A DNA stretch of 64,000 nt, taken from positions 124,001 through 188,000 of the forward strand of contig NZ_CP060202.1 in the NCBI RefSeq assembly GCF_014250515.1, read 5' to 3'. Below, one piece after another: positions 56,798-63,957 of this stretch (positions within the stretch are counted from its first letter, which is position 1; each line of letters begins with the position of its first letter). Source of the stretch: Hymenobacter sediminicola (GTDB lineage Bacteria > Bacteroidota > Bacteroidia > Cytophagales > Hymenobacteraceae). The translations under genes were made by a program, and so were the position numbers. The notes under the pieces are model-generated. The model did no database searches and was not told where the DNA came from. It saw only the letters and a program-made list of their open reading frames with translations.

Positions 56798-57619
56798 TTA
56801 ATTGGGCGCTCCGCTGGACTTGGGTGGGATGCGCATGGCCAGCAGCGTTTCAAAATTGCCCTGAAAAACATTGAAGTCCACAGTGCCCCGGATACCTGGG
56901 ATATACGCCTCATCGGAGTGCTGCCAGATAATCCATTTTTCGCGGGGCAGGCTAGGCTGAGCTACCTCGTAGTGAGCCAGCCAAAGCGGATATTTATCGA
57001 AATGGCCGGCCAGGTGGCGCTTGTAGAAGCTGTAGTTGGAGTACAGAATAGGCCGAACACCGTAGTGGCGCTCTACCAGCCGTAGCCAAGTAGCTACGTT
57101 ACGGCGCATATACGCTACGTCATGAAATTCAGCGTGTTCTACATCCAGCACAGGCGGTAAGTCGCCGGGCTGCAACGGGACGGTACGCGTAAACAGGTTA
57201 GCCTGCGCAGTACCGTCGTAGTTGGGCTGGAAGTAGTGGTATGCCCCTCGGTACACGCCTGCCTTCCGGGCGGCTTCCCAGTTGCGGCGGAACCGGGAGT
57301 CACGCAGCGTCACACCTTCCGAGGCCTTGATGAAGGCAAACTTTACGTTGTGGGTGGCCACTTCCGACCAATCGATACGGCCCTGATACGCGGATACATC
57401 AATGCCATGTACGGAGTAGCCATCCAGCAGCGGCGTTTTCTCGCGGCCGGTGAGGTGGCTGCTGATAAGCGTGGCCCAGGTCCGCCGTGCGTATCGGTTC
57501 AGCTGCCGCCGATAGTGCCCGTAGAGCGCCAGCCCCGCTACTACCAGCAACACCAGCGCCCAGCGTAGCAGCGGGCGTGACTTAGAGCGGCGGTAGGATG
57601 TGGAAGCAGGGCGTTTCAT
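56798..57619 (-). CDS. Glycoside hydrolase family 25 (lysozyme-like)
   Basis: 273 residues from the ATG at 57619, preferred over 57631 because a -7 element ends 3 bases before the latter. After a basic start comes a single membrane anchor (LLRWALVLLVVAGLALYGHY). The GH25 domain starts HGIDVSAYQGRIDWSEVA and contains VKFAFIKASEGVTLRDSRFRRNW, GAYHYFQPNYDGTAQANLF and LPPVLDVEHAEF with the catalytic Asp-x-Glu, then KWIIWQHSDEAYIPGI. It is a membrane-anchored peptidoglycan hydrolase in the periplasm. Confidence 0.9.
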   Translation of the reverse strand: MKRPASTSYRRSKSRPLLRWALVLLVVAGLALYGHYRRQLNRYARRTWATLISSHLTGREKTPLLDGYSVHGIDVSAYQGRIDWSEVATHNVKFAFIKASEGVTLRDSRFRRNWEAARKAGVYRGAYHYFQPNYDGTAQANLFTRTVPLQPGDLPPVLDVEHAEFHDVAYMRRNVATWLRLVERHYGVRPILYSNYSFYKRHLAGHFDKYPLWLAHYEVAQPSLPREKWIIWQHSDEAYIPGIRGTVDFNVFQGNFETLLAMRIPPKSSGAPN

Positions 57620-57633
57620 CAGCGTGGTCATGG

Positions 57634-57641
57634 CAAAAGTA
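57634..57641 (-). promoter_or_regulatory. -7 element TACTTTTG of the GH25 gene
   Basis: Plus-strand CAAAAGTA equals TACTTTTG on the minus strand. It ends 14 bases before the preferred ATG at 57619 and almost touches the alternative ATG at 57631, so it decides between the starts. Confidence 0.45.
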
Positions 57642-57742
57642 ACGCCGGACGGTTTGGGAATAGTGCCCACCCTAGCAAAAGGTACAGGGTGGCCGCTTTT
57701 TCCCGAACTTGCTGCTTCTCCTGCTTCATCCGCTGCTACTCT

Positions 57743-58021
57743 ATGTCTGCCTCTTCAACTCCTGCCGATGCCCGCGACGAAAACGGCCGCCTTATTCGTG
57801 AGCTGCATGGCGTCACGTTGGCCTCTATCGTGGAATACCTGCATGGGCACTACGGCTGGCCCGGCCTCGATCAGCGCCTGCGTATGAACTGCTTTGCTGT
57901 GAATCCTAGCATAAAATCGGCGCTGGCTTTTCTGCGCCGTACGGCCTGGGCCCGCACCAAAGTAGAGGAGCTGTACATCCAGACGCGCACGGCAGAAGTG
58001 CAGGGCAAACCAATGCAATAG
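57743..58021 (+). CDS. VF530 family (DUF2132) DNA-binding protein
   Basis: 92 residues from the ATG at 57743. The region ELHGVTLASIVEYLHGHYGWPGLDQRLRMNCFAVNPSIKSALAFLRRTAWARTKVEELYI matches the VF530/DUF2132 family, with its HGVTL, YGW and NPSIKSxLxFLRxTxWAR motifs. The name comes from a Vibrio fischeri protein with a DNA-binding-like fold; its function is not known. The following membrane-protein gene starts 52 bases downstream. Confidence 0.9.
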   Translation: MSASSTPADARDENGRLIRELHGVTLASIVEYLHGHYGWPGLDQRLRMNCFAVNPSIKSALAFLRRTAWARTKVEELYIQTRTAEVQGKPMQ

Positions 58022-58073
58022 CCAGCGCCGCATCTGCCTTATCCTTCCGCTTCCCCTTTGTCTTTTACTTTAT

Positions 58074-58397
58074 ATGGCTGACGTTACCGAAAAATCAAGT
58101 CCGCTGGCTACGGCAGCGGGGGCTGTCGGCTTTCTGGCTTTCGAAATAGGGACCTATTACCTGTTGCGCTGGGTTACGTCGCCATTGGGTATGCCCGACC
58201 AGTATCAGCCGGAAAACACGATTGTGCCGAACTGGGCGAAAGCCGTGATAGTGCTGCTGCTCTATCTGCTGCTGGTAGTAGGGGCTGTCCTGACGCTCAG
58301 CAACCAGCTGCCTCGCCGCTACCGTGGCCAGATAATGGGGTGGTTTTACCTCTCGCTGCTGGCAGGCTTTGTTGTAGTGTTCATGATAATGGTCTGA
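58074..58397 (+). CDS. Small membrane protein of unknown function
   Basis: 107 residues with three membrane segments (AAGAVGFLAFEIGTYYLLRWV, AVIVLLLYLLLVVGAVLTL and MGWFYLSLLAGFVVVFMIMV). No domain is recognised. It lies on the same strand 52 bases after the VF530 gene and ends before a terminator, so the two may form a transcript. Confidence 0.75.
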   Translation: MADVTEKSSPLATAAGAVGFLAFEIGTYYLLRWVTSPLGMPDQYQPENTIVPNWAKAVIVLLLYLLLVVGAVLTLSNQLPRRYRGQIMGWFYLSLLAGFVVVFMIMV

Positions 58398-58415
58398 TTA
58401 GAAAGTAATAGAAAT

Positions 58416-58443
58416 AAAAAAGCCACTGCGGAAGCAGTGGCTG
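58416..58443. terminator. Terminator between convergent genes
   Basis: AGCCACTGC (58421-58429) and GCAGTGGCT (58434-58442) arms around GGAA, with an A run before. It is 18 bases after the stop at 58397 and 48 bases from the Hsp20 stop at 58491 (minus), and may serve both. Confidence 0.75.
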
Positions 58444-58490
58444 GTGAGACAAGTGCCGGTCGGTCCCGGCGTTATAGGCAAGTGCTGAAA

Positions 58491-58874
58491 CTAGCGCTGC
58501 TTGATTTTGATTTCGCGCTGCTGGCTGGTAGGGTCAGCGTACGGAATGCGTACGCGCAACTCGCCCTGCTCGTGTACCGCGTCGATGCGCGTCAGGTCCA
58601 GGTCAGCGGGCAAATCGAGGACGCGGGTGAACAGTGGAGCAGCCAGCTGGTCTTCGGGCTGATGACGGAATTCGCCAAACACCGACAGGCGGCTGTTTTT
58701 GAGCACCACATGGATATTTTCCGGGCTGACCGATGGGGCAGCCACTCGAATAACTACGCCCTGCTCCTGCTTGTCCACGCGCAGCTGGGCTTGCGCGATG
58801 CCCCCACCCAGCGTGTTGAGCAGATCCAGCTGCGGGGCCAGGTTACGGATGAATTCTCGGCTTATCAGGTTCAT
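58491..58874 (-). CDS. Small heat-shock protein (Hsp20 family)
   Basis: 127 residues from the ATG at 58874. An N-terminal helix (NLISREFIRNLAPQLDLLNTLGGG) precedes the alpha-crystallin domain: IAQAQLRVDKQEQGVVIRVAAPSVSPENIHVVLKNSRLSVFGEFRHQ...RVLDLPADLDLTRIDAVHEQGELRVRIPYAD. The terminal IxI-like motif is IKI (REIKIKQR). It should be a holdase chaperone preventing aggregation. It is monocistronic; the upstream region is not informative. Confidence 0.9.
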   Translation of the reverse strand: MNLISREFIRNLAPQLDLLNTLGGGIAQAQLRVDKQEQGVVIRVAAPSVSPENIHVVLKNSRLSVFGEFRHQPEDQLAAPLFTRVLDLPADLDLTRIDAVHEQGELRVRIPYADPTSQQREIKIKQR

Positions 58875-59132
58875 AGAGTGTGTTCCTCTCTTAGTGGTAT
58901 GAGCTCTATTGCAAAGCATGTACCAACCTAGAATAGCTGTCTTAGATATCTGTTTGTTGCCAGTATGGCTGATTTAAATGTTTTCGTGGCTTCCTGTGCA
59001 GCCACTATGTCAGGCGTAGTAGGATGATGACGGTATACTACGTGCCAGCAGAAACCTTCTTGGGAGCCGAAAGAGGCGTACTTGCTTTAGGTATTACCTC
59101 AGAGCACTCAGCCTCTTTGAACTGGCTAGATC

Positions 59133-59165
59133 AAAAAAGCCCTGCCAGTATAACTAGCAGGGCTT
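59133..59165 (-). terminator. Terminator after the T9SS-sorted protein gene
   Basis: AGCCCTGC and GCAGGGCTT arms with a loop of about 11 bases, 23 bases past the stop at 59189 on the minus strand. The T run on the minus strand corresponds to the AAAAAA at 59133-59138. Confidence 0.75.
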
Positions 59166-59188
59166 CCTGACGAGAGAAGTTATAGCAG

Positions 59189-60145
59189 CTAGTGTGCTAC
59201 CTGCACACGATGAACTTCGGTTAGCTCATTGTGCGATGCACGCACCATATAAGTGCCAGCAGCCAGGTCGCTCAGGTCCAGCAAGCCGCTGGCGGGCAGC
59301 TGCAACGTCCGCAACGTCCGCCCGGTCGCATCGAGCACCGTCAATTCTACTTTTTTGCCGGCAAATGCTGGGTTGAGCTTCAGCTTGATTGGCCCGGCCG
59401 TTGGGTTGGGATACGCCTCACCCGAAAGCAGCAACTGCCCACGGGTACCATTGGTGCGGGTGTACGTAATGCGGATCTTGGGCCGCAGGTTGTCCAGCGT
59501 ACCAATGCTGTTTGAGGAAGGGGAGAGCGGTGCCGTAATGGCCGCGAAATTGGAATAGCCCAGGATATGGTCGACGACTGTGTACTGCGCCCAGTTAAAA
59601 GCATCAGTGGCAGCATTGCCGGTACCCACGCTGTTGTCCCAGTCGGTAAATATTTCCAGCGCCTGCCCGTTATAAGCAAAGGGTGCCGTGAGTGGGAATG
59701 CCACGAACCCTATGGTAGCAGGTAGGGCTTGGGTAGCATTGTTGTACACCTGCGTGGCACCAGTGGTGAGAGTCGCCCAGGGAGTAGCCGTAGTATAGGT
59801 GGCCTGAGTCGAGTTCTTCATCAGAATGCGGAATACACCCGTGCGAATAGTGGCAGCGGTATTCGTCTTTTCCCATTCTACCTGCGTGATGGCCGAACCG
59901 GGGGTAATACCGGCCGCTGTCAGCTCAGCCGCATCGAAAAGGTAGGCATACTGGCTGTAGTAGTAGCCGCTAGAGGCCGATGAGCGGTAGATAGGCCCTG
60001 GGTGATAGGATGGAGTGGCTACCGTACCGGTCGTGATAATGGCCGGGCTCTGTGCCTGCGCCACCGAAGAGGAGAGGCAAGTAACAGCCGTTATGGCTGC
60101 CAGCCCAAGGTAGCGCAAAGAAAACAGGGAGGAGAAGTGTTGCAT
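59189..60145 (-). CDS. Secreted protein with T9SS C-terminal sorting domain
   Basis: 318 residues from the ATG at 60145, which gives a signal peptide ending SVAQAQ; a longer frame upstream is non-coding. The N-terminal region (SPAIITTGTVATPSYHPGPIYRSSASSGYYYSQYAYLFDAAELTAAG) and the following beta-rich 180 residues form one module without a recognised catalytic motif. The end (GEAYPNPTAGPIKLKLNPAFAGKKVELTVLDATGRTLRTLQLPASGLLDLSDLAAGTYMVRA) is a type A sorting domain. It is expected to be exported by T9SS to the surface. Confidence 0.85.
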   Translation of the reverse strand: MQHFSSLFSLRYLGLAAITAVTCLSSSVAQAQSPAIITTGTVATPSYHPGPIYRSSASSGYYYSQYAYLFDAAELTAAGITPGSAITQVEWEKTNTAATIRTGVFRILMKNSTQATYTTATPWATLTTGATQVYNNATQALPATIGFVAFPLTAPFAYNGQALEIFTDWDNSVGTGNAATDAFNWAQYTVVDHILGYSNFAAITAPLSPSSNSIGTLDNLRPKIRITYTRTNGTRGQLLLSGEAYPNPTAGPIKLKLNPAFAGKKVELTVLDATGRTLRTLQLPASGLLDLSDLAAGTYMVRASHNELTEVHRVQVAH

Positions 60146-60215
60146 ACGCAAGGAGTAAAGTGAAACGGTACCGTAATATATAGACAAAAGATATGCTGTT
60201 GGCAATGAGAGGTGA

Positions 60216-60581
60216 CTATTCGGCCGGAAGACGGAAGTGCGGGTTCTCAATGACTCCCAGTAGGTTGCCGAACGGGTCCTGCACGGAGCCCAGCAGAATA
60301 CCGCCTCCCACGTCATGAATAGCTTCGTGGGCCGCCGCTCCCAACGCCAACAGGTGGGTGTAAGCTGCATGGGCCTCCGGTACGCCCCAGTACGTAATAG
60401 GGCCGCACTGTCCAGCCACCGGCGCGTCCGGCACCAGGCCTAGCTCATAGCCTCCCACATTGAAGCCCACATAAAATGGCTCATCGAAATACGGCTCTTG
60501 GCGTAGTGCCTGGCTATACCACAACTTGGCTTTTACAATATCCCCAGCGGGGTACACAACGGTGCGTAGGCCTTGAAGCAT
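60216..60581 (-). CDS. VOC/glyoxalase-like protein
   Basis: 121 residues starting MLQGLRTVVYPAGDIVKAKLWYSQALRQEPYFDEPFYVGFNVGGYELGLVP, then ITYWGVPEAHAAYTHLLALGAAAHEAIHDVGGGILLGSVQDPFGNLLGVIENP. The YPAxDIxxAKxWYxxxLxxxPYFDEPFYVGFxVGGYELGL pattern is the VOC fold with four babab units. Catalytic metal ligands are not obvious, so it may be a binding protein or an isomerase/dioxygenase relative. Neighbours give no hint. Confidence 0.85.
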   Translation of the reverse strand: MLQGLRTVVYPAGDIVKAKLWYSQALRQEPYFDEPFYVGFNVGGYELGLVPDAPVAGQCGPITYWGVPEAHAAYTHLLALGAAAHEAIHDVGGGILLGSVQDPFGNLLGVIENPHFRLPAE

Positions 60582-60646
60582 AGTAAGTAGGTGAGGAGTG
60601 AAGCAGTGAAGTTGGTAGAATAAGTGTGGATGGTAGCGCTGGCTTC

Positions 60647-61198
60647 TTATAGCGTGTCGGTTGCGGGTGTCACTGCGCGCTCAAACCGCATGCGGCCCTC
60701 AGTGTCGGGGTCGACAAGCTGAAAGTCATTGCGAAGCAGTACCTGCTCCGAGGCTGCATTATCGGGGCGTATATGAGCTATGAGGCGGCGCACCATACCC
60801 GTGCTTTCAGCCTGCTGAATCAGGCCGGCTACCAGTTCCGTCGCTAGTCCTTTGCCGCGCCAGTCGGCCGAAATAGAATAGCCGATTTCGGCGGTGCCAG
60901 CCGCGTCTGGTGGGCCCCAGAAACCGCCGGCCCCAATCAGCGTGGCTGGTTGCTCATCGGTTGCGCGCAGAATAGCATACCAGCCATACCAGCCGGCTGC
61001 CGTGCGTCCGCCGGCCGTGAGCTGGGCCAGGAAGTAGCGGCCGGCTTCCTCGTCGTACTCGCCCGGGGGCCAGTCGGCGGGCATGGCGGCCCCAAGCAGT
61101 ACCGGAAAATAGTGTGGTTTATGTAGCTCGGCAGTGAGCAGCGCCCGGCTGGCAGCCAGCAGCGTGAGGCGGGGCGTACGGGTAATAAGCGGAATCAT
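60647..61198 (-). CDS. GNAT family N-acetyltransferase
   Basis: 183 residues. The N-terminal TPRLTLLAASRALLTAELHKPHYFPVLLG is typical of this subfamily; the core has WYAILRATDEQPATLIGAGGFWGPPDAAGTAEIGYSISADWRGKGLATELVAGLIQQAE, with the acetyl-CoA loop RGKGLA. The end is VRRLIAHIRPDNAASEQVLLRNDFQLV. The substrate is unknown. It stands alone on the minus strand. Confidence 0.9.
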   Translation of the reverse strand: MIPLITRTPRLTLLAASRALLTAELHKPHYFPVLLGAAMPADWPPGEYDEEAGRYFLAQLTAGGRTAAGWYGWYAILRATDEQPATLIGAGGFWGPPDAAGTAEIGYSISADWRGKGLATELVAGLIQQAESTGMVRRLIAHIRPDNAASEQVLLRNDFQLVDPDTEGRMRFERAVTPATDTL

Positions 61199-61276
61199 GG
61201 GCGAAATATACGGTTCGCTGCGTATGGGAGCGGCGGAAATACCTGGCCGCCGTATAGCAGATGGCTGGCTAGCCCC

Positions 61277-61284
61277 TAGCTTTG
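61277..61284 (+). promoter_or_regulatory. -7 element TAGCTTTG before the 61307 gene
   Basis: Exact TAnnTTTG match, 22 bases upstream of the ATG at 61307; no -33 match is seen. Confidence 0.4.
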
Positions 61285-61306
61285 CACTTCTCGTTCCGCT
61301 TATTCC

Positions 61307-61735
61307 ATGTCTGTGCCTGCCGCCGAATTTCTATTGCTTTCCTATCGAGCTGATTTACAAGTGCTAGTAGGCCGGTGGATGCGCGTAGTGACACTAGCCG
61401 AAATGCAGCAGGGCTACGAGCTGCTGTTGCAGGCTGCAGTGGAGCACAGATGCCGCCAATGGCTGCTGGATACCCGCCGCCGCAACAACACCGACGAGGA
61501 AGGCGCCCACTGGATGACCCAGGAGTTTCTGCCGCGTCTGCAAGGCCAGTTGGGTGGCACCACGGCGCTGGCGTATCTGCTGCCGCCTGTGCACCTGCGC
61601 AACGCCGCCGCCGATGCTGCCTTTCCGCCGGCGAGCTATTTCAAGGACAAACCCTTTATCTCAGACCGGTTCATTGATGAGCGCCTAGCCATAGAATGGC
61701 TGCAGTTGCAACAGAGCCTGGCTCCTGCCAGCTGA
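61307..61735 (+). CDS. Hypothetical protein with possible SpoIIAA-like fold
   Basis: 142 residues: YRADLQVLVGRWMRVVTLAEMQQGYELLLQAAVEHRCRQWLLDTRRRNNTDEEGAHWMTQEFLPRL, then a loop and FIDERLAIEWLQLQQ. The beta-alpha alternation with a central LLDxR strand resembles SpoIIAA-like (STAS-type) proteins common in Bacteroidota, but I cannot confirm this. No signal or membrane segment. It is convergent with the SUKH-3 gene with only 10 bases between stops. Confidence 0.65.
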   Translation: MSVPAAEFLLLSYRADLQVLVGRWMRVVTLAEMQQGYELLLQAAVEHRCRQWLLDTRRRNNTDEEGAHWMTQEFLPRLQGQLGGTTALAYLLPPVHLRNAAADAAFPPASYFKDKPFISDRFIDERLAIEWLQLQQSLAPAS

Positions 61736-61745
61736 GAAGAACTAC

Positions 61746-62192
61746 TCAGACCTCCTGAAACGGCAGGTCCATCACAATGGCCTCTAGTGCTTCGGCTACC
61801 GTAGCGCCAATGTAGTATAGGCCTTCTTCGCAGGCACCGTAGAAAGCCCCATTAGAAGCCACCAGCAAACAAAGCGGATCGGTATAGGCTTGGCCGATGA
61901 TGCTGAGTGTGCCCCCGGGCACGCGTGGGACATAGTCGCGGCGCAGGCGCTGCAGGTCAAGTACGGTGGCCGCCTGCTGCACCTCAAACTGCACTGAGGC
62001 AATGCTGTGGTCTTGCCGGGCAAAGTAGCAGTGCAGGCCTCCAAACTCGCTGAGAAAAGCGGCTGCCGTCGGCAGCCAAGGCATCTGCACGGCGTGGGCC
62101 GCCTGTTGGTAGGCCTGCGTGGCTACGGCCCGGCCGGGGTGCCAGCCGGCTTCCGTCAGTATGTGGTGTACTTCTCCTGAAAAAACAACCAT
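61746..62192 (-). CDS. SUKH-3 domain protein (orphan immunity-type)
   Basis: 148 residues from the ATG at 62192; the long open frame upstream is not coding. HHILTEAGWHPGRAV, LPTAAAFLSEFGGLHCYF, GTLSIIGQAYTDPLCLLVASNGAFYGACEEGLYYIGATVAEALEAIVMDL match the SUKH-3 fold, a superfamily of immunity proteins that neutralise polymorphic and contact-dependent toxins. No toxin, Rhs, LXG or VgrG gene is adjacent, so it is an orphan immunity gene or has an unrelated role. Confidence 0.82.
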   Translation of the reverse strand: MVVFSGEVHHILTEAGWHPGRAVATQAYQQAAHAVQMPWLPTAAAFLSEFGGLHCYFARQDHSIASVQFEVQQAATVLDLQRLRRDYVPRVPGGTLSIIGQAYTDPLCLLVASNGAFYGACEEGLYYIGATVAEALEAIVMDLPFQEV

Positions 62193-62396
62193 GGAAGCAG
62201 GGCAGGCAATGGAAGGCGCAAGATACGGAAGGTTGAGCCGCATTACTACTCCGCAACCTGTGGTCCAGGTTCGTAAAACAGAACAGGGGGTGGATATAAC
62301 TAACTGTAAGCAAGGTGAATGATACTCGAATATGGATTCTGCGCGCAGTGCAATCGAGCCCTGCAGCCACCCATAATCTAGGCGGATGAATACAGC
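62193..62396. other. Intergenic stretch upstream of the SUKH-3 gene
   Basis: 204 bases with no gene. A TATCTTGC (minus strand) about 25 bases before the ATG is a weak -7-like match. Nothing else stands out. Confidence 0.3.
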
Positions 62397-62433
62397 AACA
62401 GGCCCTACTACGGAGCGGGTAGCAGGGCCTGTT
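62397..62433 (-). terminator. Terminator after the acyl carrier protein gene
   Basis: AACAGGCCCT (62397-62406) and AGGGCCTGTT (62424-62433) arms around 17 bases, 10 bases beyond the stop at 62443. It closes the Rrf2-adaptor-ACP group. Confidence 0.65.
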
Positions 62434-62442
62434 ATGCGCCGA

Positions 62443-62697
62443 TTAATAACTATGGCTGGCAGCAAGGTGCGTGTCAACGCAGTCCAGCACGTCCTGCACG
62501 GTACGCAGTTCCTCGAGCTCGGCGTCGGGAATTACAATATGGAACCGGTACTCTAGGTTCATCGTCAACTCTATCAGGTCGACGGAGTCAAGCCCGATAT
62601 CGTGTACTAGGCGGGTGGTGGGTTGAAGCAGGAGGTTAGGGTTGCGGCGTTTGCGGCGGAGCATCCGTTCCACCTGATACTTAATCAGCTGTTCCAT
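62443..62697 (-). CDS. Stand-alone acyl carrier protein
   Basis: 84 residues from the ATG at 62697. The phosphopantetheine serine is Ser38 in HDIGLDSVDLIELTMNLEYRFHIVIPDAELEELRTVQDVLDCVDTHL. It has an unusually basic N-terminal helix (KYQVERMLRRKRRNPNLLLQP) for an acidic family. No fatty-acid or polyketide synthase gene is adjacent; the upstream gene, 32 bases away on the same strand, is a reduced HlyD-type adaptor. It may be dedicated to a lipid- or toxin-modifying pathway rather than bulk fatty-acid synthesis. Confidence 0.9.
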   Translation of the reverse strand: MEQLIKYQVERMLRRKRRNPNLLLQPTTRLVHDIGLDSVDLIELTMNLEYRFHIVIPDAELEELRTVQDVLDCVDTHLAASHSY

Positions 62698-62729
62698 GGG
62701 ACAGGAAAAAAACGGGTGTGAATAGTAGC

Positions 62730-63317
62730 CTAGTCGATGCTGGAAAGCAGCAGTGTGGTATCGTCGGCCGGCGGGGCTGCTAGGGTGGCTACAATGGTGG
62801 CGGGGGCCAGATAGTCGCCGGGGGCAACCGTGCGGGTCGCCACAATGCCATCCTGAGGAGCCGTCACGAACAGAAAGCTTAGTTGTGCAGGCGCTTCTGC
62901 CAGCTTCTTTTGCGTGCCGGACACTAGGTCTTGCGCGGCGGCCAAGGCGTTGGCTGAAGCGGCCGGACGCTGAGCGGCCAGTACGGTATAGGCCTGCTGC
63001 TGCTGCGCCAGCAGTAGCTGAAGCCGGTGCTGTTCGGCGGTGCGGAGCTTTTCTGTCACTTTTACCAGCACTTGACCTTTGCGCACGCGCTGGCCCGCTG
63101 AAAAGTACACTTCCCATACCCGCCCTGCTATGTTGGCGGGTACGGCTGTGCCGGGAGCGGCAGAAGGTAGTGGTGCTTCAGTAGGCGGCGCGAGGTAAGC
63201 GGTGATGGTAGAAGGAAGGGTGTCCTGGGTGGCTTCGGGCAGGGCACTGCGCAACAAGGCAATGCTTCCGGTGGCTCCCAGCAGAACGACAAATGTCGTC
63301 CTAATGAGCTTTTTCAT
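62730..63317 (-). CDS. Reduced HlyD-type membrane fusion (biotinyl-lipoyl) protein
   Basis: 195 residues with an N-terminal membrane anchor (KLIRTTFVVLLGATGSIALL). A half-lipoyl segment (ANIAGRVWEVYFSAGQRVRKGQVLVKVTEK) precedes a short coiled-coil hairpin (about 50 residues) and the second half-lipoyl segment (LFVTAPQDGIVATRTVAPGDYLAPATIVATLAA). The beta-barrel and membrane-proximal domains of full adaptors are missing, so it is about half the usual length. No transporter is nearby. An Rrf2-operator-like site lies about 90 bases upstream. Confidence 0.8.
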   Translation of the reverse strand: MKKLIRTTFVVLLGATGSIALLRSALPEATQDTLPSTITAYLAPPTEAPLPSAAPGTAVPANIAGRVWEVYFSAGQRVRKGQVLVKVTEKLRTAEQHRLQLLLAQQQQAYTVLAAQRPAASANALAAAQDLVSGTQKKLAEAPAQLSFLFVTAPQDGIVATRTVAPGDYLAPATIVATLAAPPADDTTLLLSSID

Positions 63318-63405
63318 ATAAGGAGGTAGTCAGCGCAGCCGGACCCTGAGCAGATGCGCGACAAGTGTTTGGGTGTGCACAAGGGTAGTGCCTGAGAAAG
63401 AGTAG

Positions 63406-63426
63406 GTAACTGACTTGGTTACATTT
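63406..63426 (-). promoter_or_regulatory. Operator-like site, copy 1
   Basis: GTAACTGACTTGGTTAC plus ATTT; GTAAC and GTTAC form an imperfect inverted repeat. It matches 16 of 21 bases of the sequence at 63911-63931 and lies between the Rrf2 gene's stop and the adaptor's start, a place for control of the adaptor-ACP genes. Confidence 0.5.
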
Positions 63427-63442
63427 AGCGACGTATAAAAGC

Positions 63443-63901
63443 TTATGCCGCTGCCGTGCCGGGACAGCCACAGTCGGTGGGCAGGCGGGCGGCCAGCTCC
63501 TGCATCACCTGCTCCAGCGACACAGCCGCCAGCGCCTGATGCATGGCTTTTTCGGCGCTGCCCAGCAGGTCTTCGAGTGTATGCTGCATCACGCGGCCCA
63601 GGTCGCAGTGCGAGTTGGGGTTGGTGCTGCCCACCGCAAACAGGTCGGGTTCCTGCTCCCGCATTGCCTTGAACACATCCAGCAGCGAAATGCCGACTGC
63701 GGGCCGGGCCAGCAAGGCACCGCCGCCCGCTCCCAGTTGGGTGCGCACAAGGCCGGCACTGCGGAGCGTACCCATCAGGCGGCGCACTACCACCGGATGC
63801 GTGCCCGCACTGCTGGCCAGTACCTCCGACGATACTGGCTGGCCCTCAGCGTGAGCCAGATAGGCGAGAATGTGGGTGGCAACCGCGAAACGGGTGTTCA
63901 T
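63443..63901 (-). CDS. Rrf2 family transcriptional regulator (YwnA type)
   Basis: 152 residues from the ATG at 63901. A winged helix-turn-helix (FAVATHILAYLAHAEGQPVSSEVLASSAGTHPVVVRRLMGTLRSAGLVRTQLGAGGGALLARP) is followed by a dimer helix. There is a single cysteine in the effector loop (Cys99, HCDLG) and a C-terminal CGC pair (Cys144, Cys146); the three-cysteine cluster of IscR or NsrR is absent. It resembles YwnA-like Rrf2 proteins. A promoter and an operator-like site lie just upstream; autoregulation is likely. Confidence 0.9.
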   Translation of the reverse strand: MNTRFAVATHILAYLAHAEGQPVSSEVLASSAGTHPVVVRRLMGTLRSAGLVRTQLGAGGGALLARPAVGISLLDVFKAMREQEPDLFAVGSTNPNSHCDLGRVMQHTLEDLLGSAEKAMHQALAAVSLEQVMQELAARLPTDCGCPGTAAA

Positions 63902-63910
63902 GAAATAAGT

Positions 63911-63931
63911 GTAACTGATTCGGTTGCAAAT
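63911..63931 (-). promoter_or_regulatory. Operator-like site, copy 2
   Basis: GTAACTGATTCGGTTGCAAAT, an imperfect inverted repeat (GTAAC/GGTTGC), 16 of 21 identical to copy 1 at 63406. It overlaps the downstream side of the -7 element of the Rrf2 promoter, where a bound regulator would block transcription. Confidence 0.5.
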
Positions 63932-63957
63932 GTACGCATTTAAAAGAGGGTGGACAA
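63927..63957 (-). promoter_or_regulatory. Promoter of the Rrf2 gene
   Basis: On the minus strand: TTGT (63957-63954), 19 bases, then TACATTTG (63934-63927), a good match to the Bacteroidota sigma-A consensus TTTG-N19-21-TAnnTTTG. The start of transcription would be about 20 bases upstream of the ATG, inside operator-like copy 2. Confidence 0.55.
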
